Assembly: GCA_037367355.1 (NCBI GenBank)
Contig: CM074705.1
Coordinates: 1,550,001 to 1,614,000, forward strand
DNA: 64,000 bases
Direction of reading: 5' to 3'
Source: Neoscytalidium dimidiatum
Lineage: Eukaryota; Ascomycota; Dothideomycetes; Botryosphaeriales; Botryosphaeriaceae
Shown: positions 46,885 to 58,370 of the stretch, piece after piece
Layout of the letters: each line of letters begins with the position of its first letter
Numbering within the stretch: position 1 is the first letter of the stretch
Translations under genes and position numbers: made by a program
The notes under the pieces: generated by a model
Told to the model about the DNA's origin: nothing
Database searches by the model: none
The model's input: only the letters and a program-made list of their open reading frames with translations

Positions 46885-49690
46885 TTAAACCCCCGGTCCC
46901 CGACCTTGCGCATGAGCGTTCTGGAACTGTTGTATCAAGCCCAGCACACCTGCGCCCCTGCCCCCATCAACACCCTCCAGATCATCATCGTCGCCACCGC
47001 CACTGGAAGCGTTATGGAGCCAAGACTCCCCAAGGTTGCTGTCATCCTCTGGGACGTTGCCCGATGACCGAATGTGGTCCGCATTAGTCGTGCCTGCCTC
47101 TGCTTCTTCATCCAGTTCGTCCAGATGTCTTTGCGGATTGCGGGTTGAATTATATCGCGAGCGCGTAGCATGATGAGGCGAATAGCGAGCACTGACAATG
47201 GGTGGTTGGTGATGAGGGTCCAGCAACACCGATCCCATGGGGGATCCTGGGCCGGCTGCCGCAGCAGACCGTGGCGTATGGCGCTGGGTTGCACGCTGGC
47301 CCGAGCGGTTCCTCGCGCGGGATGTGCCATGGTCCATTCCGGTTGTTGAGCCAGCCAAGGGATTGAACGGCGGCGGAAGGGCAAAGTGGGATCCATGTGG
47401 GCCACGACCACCAGGGCTCGGACCATACGCCTGCATGAATCCAAAGATCGAAGCGTCCAGCTTCCCGTCGTTGACTCTGTACCAGCCTTGCCGGGTTTCG
47501 GTTGTCTGCTGCCGGTTGCGGTTGCCCTGCGCAATGTTGTCTGTCTTCTTGAAATCGAAGACTGCGTAGGAGCACACATGGCCCAACCCGTCGACGTGGA
47601 TAGTAAACTCGCGGAAGAAGTCGACAATACGCTCGCTGCATAGTGGTAAACTATGCCACAACACAAAAGGTGTGAAAACCATGCTCAAGACTTCTTCAAA
47701 GAATATAACCAGCTTCATCTGGTAAAGTTTCGAAAAGTCCTTCCTAACCTCGTCCGTATGGAGTCGATCACGCCAGGATTCGGGGCAATAATGGGTGATT
47801 GCAATAACCTCCTCTAGGGCTTGTTCAGGCGGCATGACGAAATCCGCCGGGTTGGTGACTTGATTACGCGCAGCAGCGTATACTGCGCTGAATACACCGA
47901 GCCAGAAGAATAACGGTTTCCCGGGAAGTATCTCCAGGCGTGTGAGGGCTTCTGGATAGAACATAGACGCCAAAACGAGGACGGCGATTCCAATGCTCGC
48001 AACGAATGCGACGAACTCGCATATCTGGTCCGATTTGTTTTTCGGAAATTGGTTCATGTAACGGTCGGCAAAGGGATATGCCATATTACGTCGTTGGTCG
48101 AAAAGGTGTCGTAGCTCGTTGAATTCGCGGAACTTCCATTCGGCCATTGGTGTAAACATCCTTGAGCCAAGTTGAGAAGGATCTTTCCGAAATTCCTGGG
48201 ACTGTTCAATAAAGTGACGGGTAGCTTAGAAGGGGTTTACGACTTACGCTAAAGTAATGAAAGGAATAAGATACAACAAAGTAGACGGCAGATACGGGTG
48301 CTATGAAGATACTCAAGATAGCTGCTTTTCTAAAACGCTGCTTGAGAGTGTCGATCAGATTCTGTCTTTCCTTGCTAGCGAGGAATTCACGGCGGACGTG
48401 ACCATCGGCGTTGAAGACAAATTGCATCACACACGTTTCAAGCAGTAGTTCCATGGTCCTCGAGAAGAATTGGATATTTCCCAAGAAAGGAACAGGAACA
48501 GTGAGGTTCGGAATGTCCTTGTTGAAAAGGGCGATGAGATAGTTATCCCGACGCATTACCCGGTTCGCAATGTCGTGAGCATCCATCCTTTGCTTCGAAT
48601 TAGCCCCGAGTTCCCTGCGGTCGTGTGCAGAAATGTTCTCTGCAGTAGTCAGATTGGCATCACGTAACGCCATGAGCCTCTGTACCACTAATTGCCAGGT
48701 TGCCGTTTGAATGTCGCTATCTGGAATGTCCAAAAGATACTGGTAGAAATTCCGCATGAGGAAGAGGGGACGGATGCTTAGTATGACCTGTCCAAGCTTG
48801 TACACCCAGCAGACAATAAAGATCCACAGGCAGAAGAGCCAGAAGCCATGGATGTTCCTGAATGCATCCTTGACGAAGATCTCGCTGACTGAGTTGCTCT
48901 CAGGTATCTTCTTGTAGTTGATGCCGTAGAGGAGGAATGTGCATGTCGCAACAACACAGGCGGTCCTCAGGAGATTCAGAAACTGGTTCAACAGAATCGA
49001 ATACATTCCATGGCCCTGGTAGTAGCTATAGACCTCGGCCAAGAAGCGATCAAGGTTGTGCACATTGGCCCACCGCCACATGGCCTCCTCTTTGGGATCG
49101 GTAAAGATCACACCGTTTGCGCCCAGTTGGGACCGGACTTGGCGTGATCGAGGGGTAGTTGTATGGAGCCGATGATGGGTTCTTGTCGTATCCCACTGGG
49201 CTTTGGCGGCACGAGTGGACGGGCCGGGCACCGGCGACGGAAGGCGATCGGGTGGAGGGGGGTGCTGGCGCGGCCGTGAACGTTCATTAGATCTCCCCGC
49301 TGGCGGCCTGTCGCTGTCCAATAAAAGCGATTCTGGCACATCGTCGTCCTCGTCTACGCCAGGAGCAGGAGGCCTGGACGGGGCAGACTGCATCCACCTA
49401 GGCCGGTTACGCGGCGGAGCAGCAGCGGGCGAAGCCTTCTTTGCATTGTGGGTATCAGGGTTCAAGGGCGGGCTGCGGGCAGTGATCTGGCTATCAGCAG
49501 CTTCGGCGAGAAGGTGTTCCAGATCCGTATCCTGAAAGCGAGCCTCAAGGTTCTCCTCGTCCAGAGTCAGGCTAGCATTGTCACCACCGTCCGGTCTATG
49601 CAAATGGGGTGGGCGTTGTGCGAGAGGTTCGTAGGATGAGTTCTCATCAGCAGCGGGCAAAAGCCGCGAGAGAAGGTTTGAAGCCATCAT
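46885..49690 (-). CDS. atg9: Autophagy-related protein 9 (lipid scramblase)
   Basis: Exons 49690..48248 and 48195..46885 give 917 residues. The disordered Pro-rich N-terminus (about 210 residues) is cytosolic. The Atg9 core begins NVHNLDRFLAEVYSYYQGHG and includes the helices FLNLLRTACVVATCTFLLY and IHGFWLFCLWIFIVCWVYKL, then RPLFLMRNFYQYLLDIPDSD, HDIANRVMRRDNYLIALFNK and IQFFSRTMELLLE. The second exon gives MAEWKFREFNELRHLF and FFREFTIHVDGLGHVCSYAVF. Atg9 trimers scramble lipids on autophagosome seed vesicles. The intron has two possible acceptors six bases apart (ending at 48202 and 48196), giving YFSSQEFRKD or YFSEFRKD; the shorter fits family alignment better. Start chosen at the MMASNLLSR codon, since the upstream frame looks like leader. 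Confidence 0.95.
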
Positions 49691-50298
49691 GGCGGGCCCA
49701 GGTGGGCAATCGTCAGAGTGTCGCGTGTGGCTTCGACATACGCTTGCGGGGAGGTGCGAGGCTGCCGAACGATCGACCGCGGGGCTCAATCGAGAGCGTG
49801 GGCAGCAGAGGAGCGCTGCTGTTGAGCGTGGCCGTGTAGTATGTTGGGATGGAGGCCAGTCCGAAGTTCGGGCAAGGTAGTTGGCGGTTGGGCGGGAGGA
49901 CGAGCGCGGTGAGAGCGTGAGAGAGCTGGAGGCGGAGGTGGAGGGCCGGGCTTGAGGGGTGGGCGTTAGTGCATGCGCAGGGCAAGCGGGCTCGTGACGC
50001 AGGAACGGGGTGCGAGCAGAGCGGAGGCACACGCAGGCGTCAGGTGGGTTGTTGTCTGGTGGATCGCTCTATCGCCGTCGCCGCCTCGAGGAGCCCACGA
50101 GCCGCCGCGGCGGGCGGGCGCGTCATTCGTCGCGTGTTCATGACTCGCGCCGACACCGCCTGCAAGGGTCTGGGAAGAACGTTACGCCGCCCGGCAGATC
50201 GCCGCGGGGGCCCGGCCTGCCAGGCGGCTTTCCGGATTCCGCATGTGCCAGGTGTTCCCGACCGAAGCTCGCTCCCCTGCCCATCCGCCATTCAGACC
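49691..50298. other. Divergent promoter region of ATG9 and COG6
   Basis: About 610 bp between head-to-head genes that both act in membrane traffic. Overlapping open frames extend from both CDS but have no domain support. Confidence 0.55.
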
Positions 50299-52424
50299 AT
50301 GTCCAGCCCTTCCCTCCCCAGCCGGCCCTCCGGCGAATTTAGCGATGCCGCGCTGGGAGGAGGACCGCAGCGCGCCAGCGCCTTGTCAACGCGCATCTCC
50401 AGCGTTTTGTCTGCTTCGTATGCCGACTTGGACATTCGCGATGCCCTCGAGACTCTTGATGCTCGTGGCTTCAAGAATACCCAGGACATGCGCCGCCAAC
50501 TCAGGCTGGAGGTGCAACGTGATGTCATTCAGTGCAATGGCGAGATCGTCCAGGACTTTGGTCGTATTGCAGAGGTTGTTCATCTCTTAGCTACCCGGCG
50601 TAGTATTCGTGCGCTGACTGTCTTCAGCAATTGCGCCGCGTCGGAACCGCAATTCAGGCTCTGAACAAGTGCTGTGCCGATATGAGGGCCCAGGTGTCGG
50701 CGGCTAATCGCGAGACGAAACCTATGTTGGAAGAGGCATCGACCCTGATGAACCAAAAGGCCGATATCGAAAAGAAGCAGCGCCTTCTGGATGCCCTGAA
50801 GTCCCATTTCACCCTTTCTGACGAGGAGTTGTTCACTCTGACCTCCACCACTGAACCTGTCAATGATGAATTTTTCCAGCTCCTCACAAGAGTGAAGAGG
50901 ATCCACCACGACAGTCAGCTGCTTCTCGGTACCGAAGACCAGCGACTTGGCTTGGAGATTCTTGAACAAAGCTCGAAACAGCTCAGTTCTGCCTTCCAGA
51001 AGCTCTATCGATGGGTCCAGCGCGAGTTCAAATCCTTGGATCTGGAGAACCCGCAGATCAGCGCATCCATTCGCCGTGCTCTACGCGTCCTGGCCGAAAG
51101 ACCTACTCTGTTCCAAAGCTGTCTTGACTTTTTTGCCGAGGCTAGAGAGCACACCCTTTCAGATTCCTTCTATACCGCGTTGACTGGAGCCTCGCAAGCC
51201 GACATCAGCTCCACTGCAAAGCCTATCGAGTTCTATGCCCATGATCCTCTGCGCTACGTTGGCGATATGCTTGCCTGGGTCCATTCTACTACCGTTTCGG
51301 AACGCGAGGCGCTCGAAGTGCTATTCATCTCAGAGGGCGATGAAATCTCCAAAAGCATTCAGCAGGGTCTTGAAAGTGAGCCGTGGTTACGTGTAGATGG
51401 CGAGGAAGGGGAAGTTTTCGACGGGAAAAAGGCCCTGCATCAACTTGTCAGCCGCGACTTGACTGGAGTTGCGAGACTGTTGAGACAGCGGACGGAACAA
51501 GTCATCCAAAGCCATGAAGACGCCGTTTTGGTCTTCAAGATTGCAAACCTTATCGGCTTCTATCACAATACTTTCTCCAAGTTAGTTGGCACAGATTCGC
51601 CCATCCTGGATGTCCTCGCCACTCTGGAAGAATCGGCCCTGAGACAATTCCGTGCGAATATGCGGGATCATGTAGCCAGTGTTCAGAGCGATCTGGCAGT
51701 GGCACCAACGGATCTCGCGCCTCCTGATTTCCTGGAAGAAGCACTTGAAATGCTAAAGGCACTACTCAAGAGCTATGACTCATCGATGGCAGCGCTGGAC
51801 AACCGCGAGAATGGGTTTCAGCCAGTGCTGGTCGAGGCACTTGACCCCTTCCTTAACGGCTGCCACAACCTTTACAAGAGATTACAGGAACCTGATAACG
51901 ACGTTTTCGCCATCAACTGCCTGCTGGCTGCACAATCGGTGCTCGCTCCATACTCGTTTGTGAAGGAGAGAGTTGATGAAATGGACGACACCATGCAGGA
52001 ACACCGATCAAATCTTGTAGCCTCTCAGCACAGATATTTCATGCACTCCTCAGGGCTTTATCCACTCAAGGCAATCCTCTCCGAGCTCCCCGATACCGAA
52101 GAGGGGCTGAGGTCGATCTCTGAGCTCCCGCAATTCAAGCCGGAGACTCTCGTCAATGCAGGAGGACAGCTGGATGACTTCCTTCCCTCTGCATTGATGG
52201 ATGCGATGGACAACATCAAGAAATTACGAAACACCAGAATGGTCCAAGACATCACGGAGGCTGCAGCGGAGAAATTCTGCGAGGACTTTGAATTCGTGGA
52301 GAGCAAGATTCTGGCAGCAGATGAGCTGAGGGTGATTAAGAACGGCGCGGATGAGCCGCCAGCTCCAAGTCTAAGAGAGCTTTTCCCGCGCACGAGTGGG
52401 GAGATTAGAGTACTCCTTAGCTAA
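50299..52424 (+). CDS. cog6: Conserved oligomeric Golgi complex subunit 6
   Basis: Exons 50299..50574 and 50628..52424 give 690 residues. After a Ser/Pro N-terminus comes the coiled-coil part ([37 protein letters not shown]). The family core includes [40 protein letters not shown] and FISEGDEI, all typical of COG6. The protein belongs to lobe B of the COG tethering complex (with COG5, COG7, COG8) and acts in retrograde transport within the Golgi. The intron is only 53 nt and uses an unusual donor, GTTGTT, with a normal CTTCAG acceptor. Phase 0 joins GRIAE to QLRRVG, keeping a continuous coiled coil, so I accept it. Confidence 0.93.
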
Positions 52425-52594
52425 TTGCATATACCCTGTGAATAATGATTTAGGGTGGGTCTGATGCCCTTTTGCTTCGTCATGCCATTTGCTCCTTGCA
52501 TGATATCCTATCCGGACAATTGCTATGGCCGTCATGTTCCCGACTCCCGTCGTTGCAACAATACTTGTGTGTTGACCAAGGATGAAAGACCTCC

Positions 52595-52922
52595 TCAAGC
52601 CTGGGCCTTCTTCTTCTCCCATTCCTCGGGAGTATGGCATTTGGCTGACCAGGCATGGATGGCGGCGATTTGTTCTTTCAAGGCGGCGTTGACGAGTCGG
52701 TTCCGGGCAAGAGTCGTCTTCTTGTCAAATTGCGGCGAGACTATGATTGCCTCGAACATCTGCCCGCAGCCGCCTGGCGGGAAAAGGTGTCAGAGTGCGA
52801 CATGCGTGAGCAACGTTGCGGTGCGTACCTGAGAGATCGGCTATCTCAACATGAACGGCGCCGATCTTCTCCTCCAAGACGGCTTTGATGGTCTCCGGGG
52901 TGACGCCAGAAGAGGCGCTCAT
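52595..52922 (-). CDS. bol2: BolA-like protein (Bol2/Fra2 type)
   Basis: Exons 52922..52829 and 52773..52595 give 90 residues, the normal size of a cytosolic BolA protein. Seen: [20 protein letters not shown], then [19 protein letters not shown] with the GCG cysteine loop, [20 protein letters not shown] with the invariant histidine, and TPEEWEKK. In yeast this type (Fra2) pairs with monothiol glutaredoxins to bind a [2Fe-2S] cluster and report iron status to the transcription machinery. No mitochondrial presequence is visible, supporting the cytosolic type. It lies head-to-head with NIF3, 266 bp apart. Confidence 0.93.
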
Positions 52923-53188
52923 GTTCGGCAGTTGGGCAGAGCGGTCGCTGAGGAAAGGCGGTTTCCAGGGCGGCTACAGAGGGGCGGATCAGATAATGCA
53001 GCGGGGAGGAAAAGGGCTGGGCGAGCCCCGCTGACGTGACCCCCGACCCGACCAGCTGCCGAGCACGATCCGCCCTGCGCCTAGGGATCTGATCGACGCA
53101 GCCCACCAGGCCCTTATCGATATCCGTACGCGTTTTGAAGCTGCAACACCAGCCTGCCCTCTCGTGTCATCAGCCCGGAGCTAGATTG
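52923..53188. promoter_or_regulatory. Compact divergent promoter of BOL2 and NIF3
   Basis: 266 bp between the two start codons, rich in CGG and CCCCGA-type motifs. Presumed bidirectional promoter by arrangement. Confidence 0.5.
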
Positions 53189-54619
53189 ATGTTTGCCGCT
53201 ACGCTCCGTCGGTCGTACAAAATGAGCTCCACTGTCACTTCTGCCCCCTTCTCCCGGGCCGTGGTCAATGCCATGCGTAAGCTGTATGCCGTAGCCTATC
53301 ACAACCATCCCGTGCCTGGTACTGACATGCTGCCCCCAGCTACCCCGAAGCATTGGCAGACAAGAGTTGGGACAATACTGGATGTATGTCGTCTTTTTCC
53401 GGGTCACTAGACTACCTTGCTAATGTCATCTAGTACTTCTCGAAGCCCCATTTGATCCACTAAGACGCAATAAGAACTCCGTGCTTCTCACCGTAGACCT
53501 GACTAAGGCCGTCGCGGACGAAGCCATTGAGCGCAATGCTTCTATTGTGGTTGCTTACCGTCAGTACTACCTTGAATGACAAGAACCCACAAAGATTTGC
53601 TGACTGAGCTCAAGCGTAGATCCAATCATCTTCAGAGGACTCAAATCATTGACCCTCGCAAACAGCCAACAGCAGTCCTTACTTAGGCTTGTCGCGAAGG
53701 GCATCAGCGTGAGTCATCCTGATGCTGTTATGCCCGGTGTACTGTTCCTTACAAAGCTTCGCAGGTATACTCTCCCCACACAGCTGTCGACGCCGCACCC
53801 GGTGGGTTGGGAGATTGGTTAGCAGATATCGTGACTGGAACGCCAGCCGATGCTTCTGAGCAGTCCTCCATCAGAAGTGCCCAGCCCTCGCCTCTTCCCA
53901 CCACCTCTTCGGAGCAATTCGACCCCTTTGCGGAGAAGAAGTCGCTGTATACGTTAAGACATCACCCTTCGAAGAGCGGGAGCTCTCTCCAAATAGGTGG
54001 CCTGAAGTTGTACGTACGAAAACGCCCCTGCACAGCCTCGATATTCTAACTATCACACAGCGGAAAGACGGCGCACACGCGCCAAGCCATCACCCCCGTG
54101 ACGACCGTGCCTGGTGTCGAGGGAGCCGGCATGGGCCGCATAGTCCGCTTCGAGACACCGCAGCCGCTGACCTCGATCATCGAGCGCATCGGCCAGGGCC
54201 TGGGAGACCCCAAGGGCTTCCCGATCGCGATCCCCCAAGGCAGCTCCGTCGACCAGATCAACATCTCCAGCGTCGGCATCTGTGCCGGCAGCGGCGGGTC
54301 GCTGTTCTCGGGCATCGATGTCGACCTCCTCTTCACGGGCGAGCTGTCGCACCACGAGGCACTGGCTGCGATTGAGAAGGGCCAGGTCGTCATTGCTCTG
54401 TTCCATTCGAATACAGAGAGAGGCTACCTGCACAGCATCATGAAGGACCAGCTGCTGGAAGCCGTCAAGGATGAGTGGGAGTACTTGAGGGCGGAGGAAA
54501 GGGGGAAGCCAGGGCTTGAGGATGCCGAGCTTGCAGCGTTGGATGATCCGTCGATTGAGGTGGAAGTTAGCGAGAGGGACCGGGATCCGTACGGTATCAT
54601 CATTGCTCAGGAGCAGTGA
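53189..54619 (+). CDS. nif3: NIF3-like protein (DUF34/NIF3 dinuclear metal-binding family)
   Basis: Six exons: 53189..53283, 53340..53383, 53434..53559, 53620..53708, 53765..54009 and 54061..54619; 385 residues. Joins restore RKLYPEALADKSWDNTGLLL, AYHPIIFRGLKSLT, VYSPHTAVDAAPGGLGDWLA, VEGAGMGRIVRF, SVGICAGSGGSLFSGIDVDL and FTGELSHHEALAAIEKG. Conserved metal-site histidines are visible in AYHPI, SPHTAVD and SHHEA. The fungal enzyme's reaction is not settled; bacterial relatives were once called GTP cyclohydrolase I type 2. Two in-frame ATGs, 53189 and 53222, bracket a short Arg/Lys segment (MFAATLRRSYK) that may be a mitochondrial presequence, so dual targeting is possible. Confidence 0.92.
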
Positions 54620-55011
54620 GGGTGCATGCACTCTCACGCAGGCGTGACTACCATTTCTACATGCTATCTGATTGGCTGGGTGATCTCGAGGAAGATGCGT
54701 TGATAGGGACGTGCAACTTCTGTTCTGTCCATAGGCATGGAAACAGCAAATCGAATCATGTGAGAAAACTGTGCGAATTCCCCCCAGACTGCGCCACGCT
54801 CAGGTGCGTGCGCAAAAGACTAGAGGTGAGATGTGAGGATGAGGGTCCGGGGGTTTTGGTGATGCCTCGCTTATCGCTTATCGGGCCCGCACAATTCGAA
54901 ATAGCAAAGGCGCCTCACCGACGACACACGCCCTGCTGCAGCCGCGACCGACACACGACAACCACCAACCCCTTCCCACGAGACCCAACCCACATACCGA
55001 AAAGAAAAAAA
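54620..55011. other. Spacer between NIF3 and eS28
   Basis: About 390 bp, NIF3 3' flank and eS28 promoter; C/A-rich leader directly before the ATG. No gene seen. Confidence 0.55.
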
Positions 55012-55531
55012 ATGGATTCCGCCAAGGTTCCCGTCAAGCTCGTCAAGGTCACCCGCGTGCTCGGCCGCACCGGTAAGCGCCCAACTGCAGGCTCCCTGGA
55101 CACTCTCGCGCGCGCTCTGCTGGATTGCGAACGGGGAGTAGATTGGAGAAAGCGGTCGATTGCTGACGATTTTCAGGCTCGCGTGGTGGTGTGACTCAGG
55201 TCCGCGTCGAGTTCATGGACGACACTGTAAGTTTTTGAAATTAAAAAATAAAAAATCACAGCAAAGGATTCGAAGGGAGAGGAGAAAATGTAGCGGCTAA
55301 CAGTGATTTTTTTTTCCCCCAGACCCGTAGCATCATCCGCAACGTCAAGGGTCCTGGTGAGCAGCAGCGCCTTCCCCGGACATGAAACACTTGCCTAGCG
55401 ACCGATATCCGAGTTCGAGTGTCAGAAGAGAGAAACGAAAAAGACTAACGTGTCTGCGCTGTGCCATAGTCCGCGAGAACGACATCCTCTGCCTTCTCGA
55501 GTCCGAGCGTGAGGCCAGGAGGCTGCGCTAA
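55012..55531 (+). CDS. rps28: 40S ribosomal protein eS28
   Basis: Four exons: 55012..55072, 55177..55226, 55323..55356 and 55470..55531; 68 residues, the normal eS28 length. The spliced product reads VPVKLVKVTRVLGRTG, SRGGVTQVRVEFMDD, TRSIIRNVKGPVREND and LCLLESEREARRLR, near-identical in type to known eS28. It is a small-subunit protein near the mRNA exit channel. Three introns in a 207-nt coding sequence (104, 96 and 113 nt) are typical of fungal ribosomal genes, which often need splicing for high expression. Confidence 0.96.
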
Positions 55532-56402
55532 GATAGTTGATCAGCCGGCTCTGGCTGGTTGGTAGGGAGGGAGACGGATAGCAGGCAGAAGGACGAAAGA
55601 AAAGAGAGAAAAGTGCGGGATTTCCTCTCAGAAAGAGAGAGCAAATGGACTGGGCACGGGGGGAGGAACAATGTGATGGACTCGCGGACATAGAACGGTC
55701 GCGGAATACGACTCCCCAAAAGGGATGCCCGGATACTTTACGGTCCTGAAAGGCTGGTGGAGAGTTTATTCCATAGGTGTTCTTCAAATGGCCCACCTCT
55801 TTCCAGCGTCCAGAATACCTGACTTCCCTCGCCCCTGGTTCGCCCGTTTCCCGCATACATACTTGCCCGGAAACACCCCGTTTTATGATACCAAAGGAAT
55901 CTGCACCGCTTGTCTGCTCCCCTCACTTTTGCGCCCTACGGTTTCGAGCTCTGCCAAAATACCGACAGTATATCTCATGTTTGATTGCGCCCATTCCATC
56001 ATGATTGACATTCCTCCAGAGGCGCGCCCACCCCCCGTCTTCGTATCGCTCGACCCAAATCGAGTCTGCCGTATTGCTAATGCCCAGTCTCATGCGATTT
56101 GCTCCTGAAACCTGATCTCACATCTATCATATCCCATTTCAATTGAATTAATTCATTTTTCTCTATTTGCGTTTCTCTCATATCAATCTCTCATCTCTTT
56201 CTTAAATACTTCCCTCATGGGCATTTTCTGCCCTCCCATGTGTGCTTTCCGCCGTCTATGCAATGTGCGCCGAAAAGAACCGCTATGCCCTGTAAACCAC
56301 CAAAAAAAAAAAAACGCCCATGATGTCCCAGCTAACATGCAACCAGAAACGTAGAAAAGGGAAAACGGCGCCACCACTCACCAGAGCTTAGGAAACCTCA
56401 GC
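55532..56402. other. Convergent 3' spacer
   Basis: About 870 bp between eS28 (+) and allantoinase (-). ORFs are low-complexity; an A12 run lies near 56303-56314. No gene seen. Confidence 0.55.
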
Positions 56403-58014
56403 TCAAGCCTCGAGCCTCTGCTTCCTCGGCTCCAGCAGCAACCTGCCCGCCGGCCCGGTCTTCTCGACGAAGCCGTCCGCGCGCGTGAAGATCTTGCGGC
56501 CGCGCAGCCACGTCTCGGCGACGACGCCGCGCAGCGTCTTGTGCTCGTACGGCGAGCACTTGTTGCGGAAGAGCATGGTGCTGGGCTCGACGACGAAGGT
56601 GGCCTCGTCGTCGAAGACGGCGATGTCGCCGTCGTACCCGACGCCCAGGTCGCCCTTGCAGTCCTCCAGGCCGACCTGCCGGGCCGTGTTGCGGCAGCAC
56701 CACCGGACGACGTCCTCGATCGTGACGTCGCGGCCCTCGGCCTCGGTCCACAGGATGCTCAGGCCCAGGCCGACGCTGCTGATGCCGCCCCAGGCGCTGA
56801 AGAAGTCGCCCTCGGCGCCGTCGACGCTGTGCGGGTCGGTGCGGCAGCCCCGCTCGGCGAGCTCGGCCGGCAGCAGCTTCAGGTCGGGCGTGCAGGGGGA
56901 GTGGTCGGAGACGACGGTCTTGATGACGCTGTCGTCGGGGCGCCGCAGCTCCGCCCACAGGCCGTCCTGGTTCGACCGCTCGCGGATGGGCGGGCAGCAC
57001 TTGTGGCGCGTGTCGCCCTCGCCGACCGCCTCGGCCGCCAGGCTGAGGTAGTGGAAGCACGTCTCGGCCGTGATCTTGACGCCCCGCGCGCGCGCCTCGC
57101 GCAGCATCGGGATCGCCTGGATCGCGGACAGGTGCACGATGTGCAGGTCGAGCTGCGGCGCCAGGTGCGCGAGCGACAGGATCTCCGCGATGGCGTACGT
57201 CTCGAAGGACGGCGGCCGCGAGTCCAGGAAGGTCTGGTATGTGGTGAGCGGGCCCGAGGGCTGCAGCGGCGGCTCCGACACCTGCACGTCGTCGCCGACG
57301 GACGCCGTGATGGGCGGGATCATCTCGGCGTGGAACATGACGGTGGTGGGCTCGTCGGCCAGCTCCGCCAGCACCTTCTTGATGTCGGCCGAGGCCACGG
57401 CGGGGAATTCGTCCACCTGGTCCAGCTGTCAGCCGTCCTGCTCTTGACAGGGAGCACTCTGTGGGGAGACGGGGAAAACTCACTCCACTCTCGATCAGGA
57501 ATCCCTTGAAACCCCTCACGCCGGCTTTCACCAGGCCCTTCAGCTCCTGTTCGTTGCCCGGAATGATGCCACCGTAGAAGCCGACATCGACCCAGCACTT
57601 GCCTTGGGCGGCTTCGATCTTGGTCTTGAGGTTCTCGACCGTGGTCGTGGGCGGGATGGCGTTGAGGGGCATGTCAATGACGGTGGTCACGCCTCCGAAG
57701 GCGGCGGCGCGCGTGCCGGTCCAGAAGCCCTCCCATTCGGTGCGGCCGGGCTCGTTCAGATGCACGTGAGCGTCGACGAGGCCGGGCAGGAGGATCTTGG
57801 GCGAGTAGTCGACGTAGGGAGTTCCATCAGGGAAGTCGGAGGGCGGCAGGACGGAGTGGAAGATTGAAGTGATTTTGCCGGTGATTGTGGAGATCACGAT
57901 GGTTGCCTCCGTTAGACGGCCGGAGACGACGGCGCGAGAAGAGGCTATGACGGTAATTGGAGGCGCCTGAGAGGAATCGGTCGTGGCGGCGGCATCGGTT
58001 GCGTGTGGAGCCAT
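56403..58014 (-). CDS. dal1: Allantoinase (dihydroorotase-like amidohydrolase)
   Basis: Exons 58014..57484 and 57416..56403 give 514 residues. Metal-site landmarks: [16 protein letters not shown] (HxH), [13 protein letters not shown] (Lys to be carboxylated), [11 protein letters not shown] (His), [12 protein letters not shown] (His) and [13 protein letters not shown] (Asp). The enzyme opens allantoin to allantoate in purine catabolism, letting the fungus use urate-derived nitrogen. The acceptor at 57417 joins ESG to VDEFPAV, the usual family sequence; another acceptor nine bases earlier would add LDQ. The intron is 67 nt. Three GATAAG motifs lie within 360 bp upstream of the ATG, as expected for a nitrogen-repressed gene under an AreA/Nit2 GATA factor. 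Confidence 0.94.
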
Positions 58015-58158
58015 GGTGGGCTACAAAGAAGCAGACAATGGGAGATTGTTGAGCAGCGATTCAGGAAAATTGAAGAGCAGGGCTCAATCTCAGGCCCGCG
58101 GCAATGGCAGCTCCGGGTTCTCCGTGTGTCAGGGTCTACGCAGGGTCCTCGGGCAAGA

Positions 58159-58164
58159 GATAAG
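58159..58164 (+). promoter_or_regulatory. GATAAG site 1 upstream of allantoinase
   Basis: AGATAAGG context, about 145 bp from the allantoinase ATG. Matches the HGATAR consensus of fungal nitrogen GATA factors. Confidence 0.5.
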
Positions 58165-58191
58165 GTCACAGGAAAGAGAGTGTGTGTGTGA

Positions 58192-58197
58192 GATAAG
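58192..58197 (+). promoter_or_regulatory. GATAAG site 2 upstream of allantoinase
   Basis: Second AGATAAGG, 33 bp further upstream and in the same orientation. Paired sites bind AreA-type factors more strongly in known fungal promoters. Confidence 0.5.
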
Positions 58198-58364
58198 GAC
58201 CTTGGCTTACGCAGTGGTGGAAAGAGGGCCAGGGAAAGGGGAAAAAAGAAGGTGGAAGACTGTGGGGAAGCAAAGGCGGAGGCAAAGGCGGAGAGCGAGG
58301 GAGGACTCGGATTGAAAGCAAGAAGAAGCGGAAAAGGCGCACAAAGCTGGGGTACGGCGAGACT

Positions 58365-58370
58365 CTTATC
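58365..58370 (-). promoter_or_regulatory. GATAAG site 3 upstream of allantoinase
   Basis: CTTATC on the plus strand, about 350 bp upstream of the allantoinase ATG. Confidence 0.4.
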
